Positions 58,445-64,000 of a stretch of 64,000 bases of DNA are shown piece after piece. The stretch lies in NCBI RefSeq assembly GCF_030269485.1, contig NZ_BSTL01000017.1:168632-232631 (forward strand), read 5' to 3'. The stretch comes from Actinoplanes sp. NBRC 103695. Its GTDB lineage: Bacteria > Actinomycetota > Actinomycetes > Mycobacteriales > Micromonosporaceae. Both the position numbers and the translations under genes were made by a program. The notes under the pieces were generated by a model that was not told the DNA's origin, ran no database searches, and worked only from the letters and a program-made list of their open reading frames with translations. Numbering within the stretch: position 1 is the first letter of the stretch; each line of letters starts with the position of its first letter.

Positions 58445-59863
58445 CTATCTTCCGTACGCCTCCAGCAGGCGCAACCAGACCTCGCTGACGGTGGGGTAGG
58501 AGGGAACCGCGTGCCACAGCCGCTCCAGCGGTACCTCGCCGACCACCGCCACCGTGGCGGAGTGAAGCAGCTCGGCGACGTCCGGCCCGGCGAACGTGAC
58601 GCCGAGCAGCACCTTGCGGTCCTCGTCGACGACCATCCGCGCCGTGCCCGTGTAGCCGTCCGCGTGCAGCTTCGCCCCGGCGACCGAGCCGATGTCGTAG
58701 TCGACCACGCGGGTGCGGTAACCGGCCTTGCCGGCCGCCGCGGCGGTCAGGCCGACGGACGCGACCTCCGGCTCGGTGAAGACCACCTGAGGTACGGCCC
58801 GATGGTCGGCCGTGGCGACGTGCTTGCCCCAGGGCCGGTCGTCGAGCGTCGCGCCGGTCACCCGGGCCACGATCGCGTCCCCGGCGGCGCGGGCCTGGTA
58901 CTTGCCCTGGTGGGTGAGCAGGGCGCGGTGGTTGATGTCGCCGGCCGCGTACAGCCAGTCCTCGTGGGCGAGCAGCGTGTCGTCGGCCGTCAGCCACGAC
59001 CCCGGCTCCAGCCCCACGGTCTCCAACCCGAGATCTTCACTGCGAGGCGTACGCCCGACCGCGACCAGAACCTCGTCGGCCAGGATCTCCTCGCCGCCCG
59101 GCAGCGTCAGGTGCACGACACCGTCGTCGTCGCGGCGGGCCGCGGTGGCCGTCGTGGAAGTCCGCACGGTCGCGCCGGCCCCGGTCAGCGCCTTGGCCAC
59201 CAGCTCCCCGGCGAACGGCTCGTTGCCCGCGAGCAGCCCGCTCCGGGCGAGCAGCGTCACCTCGGAGCCGAGGGCGGTGTAGGCGGTCGCCATCTCGGTG
59301 GCCACCACCCCGCCGCCCAGGATCGCGAGCCGCCGGGGCACGTGCTTGGCCGCCGCCGCCTCCCGGCTGGTCCACGGGCCGGCGCCGGCCAGGCCCGGGA
59401 TGTCCGGCAGCAGCGCGGCGGTGCCGGTGGCGACCACGACGGCGTGCCGGGCGATCAGCTCGACCGGGGCCCCCTCGGGACCGGCCACCTCAACCCGGCG
59501 GGGCCCGGCCAGCCGCCCGTGCCCGCGGACCAGGTCGATGCCCGCGCTCTTCAGCCAGTCCACCTGGCCGTCGTCCTGCCAGTTCGAGGCGAACTCGTCC
59601 CGTCGCCGCAGCACGGCCGCCGCGTCCAGGGCGCCGGTCACCGCCTGCTTCGCGCCGTCCAGGTGCTGGACCGCGCGCAGGGCCGCTGAGCTGCGCAGCA
59701 GGGCCTTGGTCGGCATGCACGCCCAGTAGGAGCACTCGCCGCCGACCAGCTCACGCTCGACGATGACGGCACTGAGGCCGCCCTTGACCACCCGGTCGGC
59801 GACGTTCTCGCCGACCGGACCGGCGCCGATGACGACGACGTCGTAGGTGCTGCTCTGTGTCAT
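58445..59863 (-). CDS. FAD-dependent pyridine nucleotide-disulfide oxidoreductase
   Basis: 472 residues. FAD loop VVVIGAGPVGENVADRV (9-25), redox-active Cys pair in VGGECSYWACMPTKAL, NAD(P) loop LAILGGGVVATEMATAY, second FAD contact YAAGDIN and C-terminal dimerisation domain with HAVPSYPTVSE carrying the active-site His. It belongs to the dihydrolipoamide dehydrogenase/mercuric reductase family. No lipoyl or metal-binding partner is near. Starts 1 bp after the membrane-protein stop, in an operon controlled by the two TetR sites. Confidence 0.9.
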   Translation of the reverse strand: MTQSSTYDVVVIGAGPVGENVADRVVKGGLSAVIVERELVGGECSYWACMPTKALLRSSAALRAVQHLDGAKQAVTGALDAAAVLRRRDEFASNWQDDGQVDWLKSAGIDLVRGHGRLAGPRRVEVAGPEGAPVELIARHAVVVATGTAALLPDIPGLAGAGPWTSREAAAAKHVPRRLAILGGGVVATEMATAYTALGSEVTLLARSGLLAGNEPFAGELVAKALTGAGATVRTSTTATAARRDDDGVVHLTLPGGEEILADEVLVAVGRTPRSEDLGLETVGLEPGSWLTADDTLLAHEDWLYAAGDINHRALLTHQGKYQARAAGDAIVARVTGATLDDRPWGKHVATADHRAVPQVVFTEPEVASVGLTAAAAGKAGYRTRVVDYDIGSVAGAKLHADGYTGTARMVVDEDRKVLLGVTFAGPDVAELLHSATVAVVGEVPLERLWHAVPSYPTVSEVWLRLLEAYGR

Positions 59864-59864
59864 G

Positions 59865-60380
59865 TCAGGCCGCCTTCGCGGTACGGGCCGCCCGGCTCAG
59901 GCGCAGGGCGGAGATGAGGAAGAACACCCCGCCGACCACGGCGTACCCGGCGAGGTTGGTCAGCGAGGCCCCGTCCTTGCCGGCGCCGAGGATGAAGCTC
60001 GACCCGGCGAGGACCGAACCCGCGCCACTCACGATCATCGCCCATTGTCCGCCGAGCTTGCGGCGGCTCAGCGCGACACCGAGCTGGATCAGGCCGGCCA
60101 CGACCGCCCAGGCGCCGAACACGCGCAGCACGGCGGGGATGCCGGACGTGCTCGCGATCGCCAGGCCGACCGCGGCGAGCGTACTCATCGCGATGTTGAC
60201 GTAGAGGCCCTTCATCTTCGACGAGCGTAGGTCGACCACCGCCGCGGCCACGTCGACGAGCGGGTAGAGCACCAGCAGCGCCACGGCGACCGCGCCGAGG
60301 TCCTTGGCCGTGACGGCGAGCAGGGCGCCCCAGACGACGGCGAAGCCGAAGCGAGCGAAGTACAGGTTCCGGAGCGACAT
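59865..60380 (-). CDS. Small membrane protein, HdeD/DUF308-like
   Basis: 171 residues with five or six hydrophobic helices: FGFAVVWGALLAVTA, VAVALLVLYPLVDVAAAV, YVNIAMSTLAAVGLAIA, VLRVFGAWAVVAGLIQLGVAL, WAMIVSGAGSVLAGSSFI, YAVVGGVFFLISAL. The spacing and the GAWAVVAGLIQL helix resemble HdeD/DUF308 proteins linked to acid or membrane stress. ATG 60380. First gene of an operon with the disulfide oxidoreductase; divergent from TetR. Confidence 0.75.
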   Translation of the reverse strand: MSLRNLYFARFGFAVVWGALLAVTAKDLGAVAVALLVLYPLVDVAAAVVDLRSSKMKGLYVNIAMSTLAAVGLAIASTSGIPAVLRVFGAWAVVAGLIQLGVALSRRKLGGQWAMIVSGAGSVLAGSSFILGAGKDGASLTNLAGYAVVGGVFFLISALRLSRAARTAKAA

Positions 60381-60398
60381 GATTACCCTTCGTAGGGA

Positions 60399-60414
60399 GA
60401 ACGAACGTTCTTTC
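60399..60414. promoter_or_regulatory. TetR operator copy 1, GAACGAACGTTCTTTC
   Basis: 16-bp imperfect palindrome (GAAnGAAC/GTTCnTTC), 19 bp upstream of the membrane-protein start and so overlapping its ribosome-binding or promoter region. The same 16-mer recurs at 60453. Confidence 0.85.
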
Positions 60415-60452
60415 TCCCTATCGACGATGGACCCCGGCGGGCGAATTGTCAA

Positions 60453-60468
60453 GAACGAACGTTCTTTC
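60453..60468. promoter_or_regulatory. TetR operator copy 2, GAACGAACGTTCTTTC
   Basis: Identical 16-mer to 60399-60414; the centres are 54 bp apart (about five helical turns). It lies 20 bp before the TetR start, so autorepression is expected. Confidence 0.85.
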
Positions 60469-60488
60469 TCTCTGCTACGCTGAGCGAC

Positions 60489-61058
60489 ATGGCGAAGACC
60501 TCGGAACCGCGTGACCGCCTGCTCCGGCAGGCCAGTCAGATCTTCTACACCGAGGGGATCCACGCGATCGGCGTCGACCGGATCATCGCCGACGCGCAGA
60601 GCACGCGGGCCACCTTCTACCGGCACTTCCCAGGCAAGGAAAGCCTGGTCGTGGCCTATCTGCAGGCGGCGGACGCGCAGATCCGCGCGCAGGTCGCGGA
60701 GGCGGTCGCCGATCGGCCGGCCGCCGACGCGGTCCGGGCGGTCGCCGGCTCGATCGCCGGGCAGATCAGCGGCGCGGGATTCCGCGGCTGCGCGTTCATC
60801 AACGCGGTCACCGAATACCCCGACCCCGGCCACCCCGTGCACCGCGTCGTGGTCGAACACCGCGACTGGTTCCTGAAGACCGTCATCGGCCTCTTCGGTG
60901 ACGAGTCCACCGGCCGTCAGTTCGTCATGCTGCGCGACGGCGCCATGACCGCCGGGTGCATCTCGGACGCGGACGCGGTCGTCGAAACCTTCCTGAGCAG
61001 TGTGGAGGGGATCCTCCGGTCGCATGCCATCGGCGCATCGGCCAGCAGCGATGGCTGA
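60489..61058 (+). CDS. TetR-family regulator
   Basis: 189 residues. N-terminal HTH: RLLRQASQIFYTEGIHAIGVDRIIADAQSTRATFYRHFPGKESLV. The ligand domain has FRGCAFINAVTEYPDPGHPV, a pattern with one Cys found in a common TetR subgroup. It is divergent from the membrane-protein/oxidoreductase operon with two identical operators between them, so it most likely represses both directions and is released by a small molecule. ATG 60489. Confidence 0.92.
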   Translation: MAKTSEPRDRLLRQASQIFYTEGIHAIGVDRIIADAQSTRATFYRHFPGKESLVVAYLQAADAQIRAQVAEAVADRPAADAVRAVAGSIAGQISGAGFRGCAFINAVTEYPDPGHPVHRVVVEHRDWFLKTVIGLFGDESTGRQFVMLRDGAMTAGCISDADAVVETFLSSVEGILRSHAIGASASSDG

Positions 61059-61061
61059 AGG

Positions 61062-61090
61062 TTGACAGCTACGGACCCCCTGGTCATATA
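61062..61090 (+). promoter_or_regulatory. Candidate promoter TTGACA-17-CATATA
   Basis: TTGACA (61062-61067) and CATATA (61085-61090) with a 17-bp spacer lie directly after the TetR stop. They are 82 bp before the nuclease GTG at 61172. A perfect -35 is rare in this window. Confidence 0.45.
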
Positions 61091-61171
61091 GCGTTCAGCT
61101 CGGGTACGCCGAGGCAGCGATGCCGGGCGCCTATCGTGCGTGGAGCTTCGTCGCTCTTACCTGGAGGGTCC

Positions 61172-63700
61172 GTGTTATCTGTCGTCCGGCGCGTCGCCGT
61201 CGCGGCTGTGTCCTTGTCCGTCGCCGGCGCCGCCGTGGCGCTGCCGAGTGCCCCGGCCGCCGCCAACCCGGCCGGCACCGCCCTGGTCATCAGTGAGGCG
61301 TACGTCAACGGCGGCTCCGCCGGTGCGAGCTACGCCAACAAGTTCGTCGAATTCTTCAACCCCACGTCCAGCGCCATCGTGCTGACCGGCGACACCCTGC
61401 AGTACCGGGCCGCCACCAGCACCGTCGTGCCGAGCGGCTCGCAGGTCTTCGCGCTGTCCGGCACGGTACCGGCGCGCGGCTGGTTCCTCGTCCAGCTGCC
61501 GAGCAACGGCGCCAACGGCGCGGCGCTGCCCACACCTGACCTGAACACCGGCGGCAGCGTCAACCCGGGCGCGGGCGGCGGCACGCTGTACATCGTGGAC
61601 GGCCCGTCCGGCGTGCTCCCGACCGACGCCTCGGTGATCGACAAGATCGGCTGGGGGAACAGCAACTCGCCCGAGGGCACCGCTCCGACCGGCAACTCGG
61701 TGACCCTGAGCTACCAGCGCACCGTCGCCGGGGCGGACACCGACAACAACGCGGCCGACTTCGCGACGGCCGCCCCGGCGCCGCAGAACGCCGGCTCCAC
61801 CCCGCCCGACCCGGACCCGGAGCCCGAGCCGGACCCCGTGGCCGCCACCGTCGCCGAGATCCAGGGCACCGGCGACGCCTCGCCGCTGGCCGGGCAGACC
61901 GTCGTCACCGAGGGCGTCGTCACCGCGGCGTACCCGACCGGCGGTTTCAGTGGTTTCTATCTGGAGACCGGCGGTCCTGACACGACGCCCGGCGCCTCCG
62001 ACGCGGTGTTCGTCTTCGGCTCGATCTCGGCCGCCCAGGTGGCCGTCGGCGACAGCGTCCGGGTCACCGGCAAGGTCACCGAGTTCGCCGGCCTCACCGA
62101 GCTGAGCAGCCCGTCCGTCACCAAGCTGGCCGCGCCGCTGCCCGCGGTCACGCCCGCCGCACTCCCGTGGATCCACCTCGACACCGCCGCGGAGAAAGAG
62201 GCGCACGAGGGCGAGCTGCTCGCCCCGAAGGGCGCGTTCACCGTTTCCGACGTCTTCGACGCCAACTTCTACGGCTCGTTCACCCTGGCCCACGGCCTGA
62301 CGCCGCTGCGCCAGCCGACCGACGCGGCCCGCCCCGGCAGCGCCGAAGCCGTGGCCGTGGTCGCCGACAACGCCGCCCGGGCGATCACCCTGGACGACGG
62401 CGCCAGCCTCAACTACAGCTCGTCCGCCAACTCGGGCAAGCCGCTGCCGTGGCTGACCCCCTCGCACTCGGTGCGGGTCGGCTCCCGGGTGACCTTGCGG
62501 CAGCCGGTCGTGCTCGACTTCCGCAACTCACTGTGGAACCTGCAACCCCGGCAGCCGGTCACCGACGACGGGTCGGCGGTCGCCACCTTCACCGACACCC
62601 GGGACACCAACGAGCAGCCGGCCACCCTGCGCGGCACCAAGCTGGCCACGTTCAACGTGGAGAACTACTTCCCGACCACCGGCGAGGAGTACGTCGCCCG
62701 GGGCCTCGGCACCTGCACGTTCTACACCGACCGGCAGGGCAACCGGATCGCCGTGAACCAGTGCAGCGGCTCCGGGCCGCGTGGCGCCGCCACCGAGGTG
62801 AGCTTCCAGCGCCAGCAGGCGAAGATCGTCACCGGCATCAACCGGCTCGACGCCGGCATCGTCTCGCTGGAGGAGGTCGAGAACTCGGCCTGGTTCGGCG
62901 AGGCCCGGGACACCGCGCTGGCCACGCTGGTCGACGCGCTCAACGCCGAGGCCGGGGCGGGCACCTGGGCGTACGCCCCGTCTCCGCCCGCGGCCGGCCT
63001 GCCGCCGCTGGACCAACAGGACGTCATCCGCACCGCCTTCATCTACAAGCCAGCCGAGGTCGCCCTGGTCGGCCCGCCGACCGTGCTGACCAGCGCGTCC
63101 GACCCCGGTGAGCCGTTCTCGATCGCCCGTGAGCCGCTGGCACAGGGCTTCAAGAAGAGGCGGGCGACCGACTCCGCCGCGTTCGTGGTCGTGGCCAACC
63201 ACTGGAAGTCGAAGGGCAGTGGCACGGCGCTCTACCCGGGCGACGAACAGGACACCCGCCCGGCGTACGACCAGGGCTCGTTCAACGCGACCCGGGTGCG
63301 GGAGGCCCAGGAGACGCACGCCTTCGCCACCCGGACGGCCCAGTCACTCGGCACCGACCGCATCTTCCTGGTGGGCGACTTCAACGCGTACACCCACGAG
63401 GACCCGATGCAGGAGCTGTACACGGCCGGCTACACGGACCTCGGCAGCCGGTTCAAGCCCAAGGAACACAGCTACTCCTTCGACGGCCTGGCCGGCTCCC
63501 TCGACCACGTACTGGCCAATCCCGCGGCGCTGGCGCTGGTCACCAACGCCGACGTCTGGCAGATCAACGCCCAGGAGTCGGTGGCCTACAACTACAGTCG
63601 CTACAACTACAACGTGACGCAGCTGTTCAACGCGGCCGACCCGTTCGCGGCGTCAGACCACAACCCGGAGATCGCCGGCCTGACCCTGCCGGCCCGCTAG
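61172..63700 (+). CDS. Secreted ExeM/NucH-family endonuclease with lamin-tail and OB-fold domains
   Basis: 842 residues from GTG 61172, ribosome-binding site GGAGGG. The second codon is TTA, rare in high-GC actinomycetes. Signal peptide 1-31; lamin-tail domain about 33-190 (ISEAYVNGG, YANKFVEFFNPTS); Pro/Glu linker PDPDPEPEPDP; OB-fold region about 225-480; and an endonuclease/exonuclease/phosphatase domain about 490-840 with LATFNVENYF, SLEEVEN, VVVANHWKSKG, FLVGDFNAY and the catalytic ASDHNPE. Catalytic residues are intact, so extracellular DNA or RNA cleavage is expected. No LPxTG anchor. Confidence 0.9.
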   Translation: MLSVVRRVAVAAVSLSVAGAAVALPSAPAAANPAGTALVISEAYVNGGSAGASYANKFVEFFNPTSSAIVLTGDTLQYRAATSTVVPSGSQVFALSGTVPARGWFLVQLPSNGANGAALPTPDLNTGGSVNPGAGGGTLYIVDGPSGVLPTDASVIDKIGWGNSNSPEGTAPTGNSVTLSYQRTVAGADTDNNAADFATAAPAPQNAGSTPPDPDPEPEPDPVAATVAEIQGTGDASPLAGQTVVTEGVVTAAYPTGGFSGFYLETGGPDTTPGASDAVFVFGSISAAQVAVGDSVRVTGKVTEFAGLTELSSPSVTKLAAPLPAVTPAALPWIHLDTAAEKEAHEGELLAPKGAFTVSDVFDANFYGSFTLAHGLTPLRQPTDAARPGSAEAVAVVADNAARAITLDDGASLNYSSSANSGKPLPWLTPSHSVRVGSRVTLRQPVVLDFRNSLWNLQPRQPVTDDGSAVATFTDTRDTNEQPATLRGTKLATFNVENYFPTTGEEYVARGLGTCTFYTDRQGNRIAVNQCSGSGPRGAATEVSFQRQQAKIVTGINRLDAGIVSLEEVENSAWFGEARDTALATLVDALNAEAGAGTWAYAPSPPAAGLPPLDQQDVIRTAFIYKPAEVALVGPPTVLTSASDPGEPFSIAREPLAQGFKKRRATDSAAFVVVANHWKSKGSGTALYPGDEQDTRPAYDQGSFNATRVREAQETHAFATRTAQSLGTDRIFLVGDFNAYTHEDPMQELYTAGYTDLGSRFKPKEHSYSFDGLAGSLDHVLANPAALALVTNADVWQINAQESVAYNYSRYNYNVTQLFNAADPFAASDHNPEIAGLTLPAR

Positions 63701-63774
63701 AGACCCTTCGAGGTTGAGGTCTGGTCAGGCCGCGCTGCCGGGTGTGCAAGGTGCCCGGGCGCCTGCTGCACCCT
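63701..63774. repeat. Gene-3'-end block shared with 10536-10561
   Basis: Begins at the stop: TAGAGACCC then GAGGTTGAGGTCTGGT, similar to the bases that follow the stop at 10538. It leads into the 54-bp array. Confidence 0.5.
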
Positions 63775-64000
63775 GGTTGCCGCCGCTCGTGCCCGGTGCG
63801 GGGTTGGTGCGGGGTGCCTGCTCGCCCTGGTTGCCGTTGCTTGCGCGCGGTGCGGGGTTGGGGCGGGGTGTCCGCTCGCCCTGGTTGCCGTTGCTTGCGC
63901 GCGGTGCGGGGTTGGGGCGGGGTGTCCGCTCGCCCTGGTTGCCGTTGCTTGCGCGCGGTGCGGGGTTGGGGCGGGGTGTCCGCTCGCCCTGGTTGCCGTT
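63775..64000. repeat. 54-bp tandem array running off the right edge
   Basis: Units 63775-63828 (diverged), 63829-63882, 63883-63936 and 63937-63990, then a partial at 63991. The last three are identical. Each contains GGTTGCCGTTGCTTG and GGTGTCCGCTCGCCCT, related to the 61-bp repeats on the other strand. The region is a continuing array after the nuclease; no gene is seen. Confidence 0.9.

Overview
The window is a very high-GC chromosomal segment with GTG starts, tightly overlapping ATGA/GTGA/TGATG gene junctions, SARP, FCD-type GntR and SigE-type sigma regulators, WXG/mycosin-like proteins and an F420-type oxidoreductase. This points to an actinomycete, most likely Micromonosporaceae (Actinoplanes-like). 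The genus is inferred from gene content only. I saw no tRNA, rRNA, insertion sequence, prophage or CRISPR.

Layout. 1-6.1 kb: surface-glycan locus (Wzx-like flippase cut by the left edge, thymidylate-kinase-like protein, polytopic glycosyltransferase-like protein, GT2 enzyme, small exported protein). 6.1-9.2 kb: response regulator, EAL and GGDEF proteins (cyclic-di-GMP). 9.2-10.5 kb: acetyltransferase and META-like exported protein. 11.4-18.8 kb: molybdenum-hydroxylase operon with its molybdopterin subunit split in two, FeS and FAD subunits, an EthD-like protein, MoxR and VWA (CoxD/CoxE-like) maturation pair and an amidohydrolase, transcribed away from a GntR regulator. 19-23 kb: oxidoreductases each paired with a divergent regulator. 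23-26 kb: coupled ACAD / PIG-L deacetylase / NodS-like methyltransferase / GT2 cassette. 26-33.5 kb: ABC exporter with two FtsX-type permeases and two ATPases. 33.6-41 kb: Ser/Thr kinase, an 1117-residue secreted multidomain protein, and two head-to-head sigma-factor genes. 42-47 kb: methyltransferase-SARP-acyltransferase operon. 47-50 kb: FhuF-like protein and GH65 enzyme. 50-53.5 kb: orphan type VII-secretion-like cassette (YbaB-like protein, two WXG-like proteins, a mycosin that has lost its catalytic residues). 53.6-61 kb: SDR, HTH_42 protein, DUF4132 pair, FAD disulfide oxidoreductase and membrane protein under a TetR repressor with two operator copies. 61-63.7 kb: secreted ExeM/NucH-like nuclease.

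Repeats. Most long gaps after convergent or terminal genes (4.55, 10.5-11.3, 38.9-39.6, 63.7-64 kb) hold one related set of elements: a TGGTAGCTCAGCGCG core present as hairpins or direct copies, three arrays that differ in sequence but all have a 19-bp period around GGTAG/CTACC, and 54-61 bp repeats. This repeat family and the orphan cassette with the inactive mycosin are the two most unusual things here.
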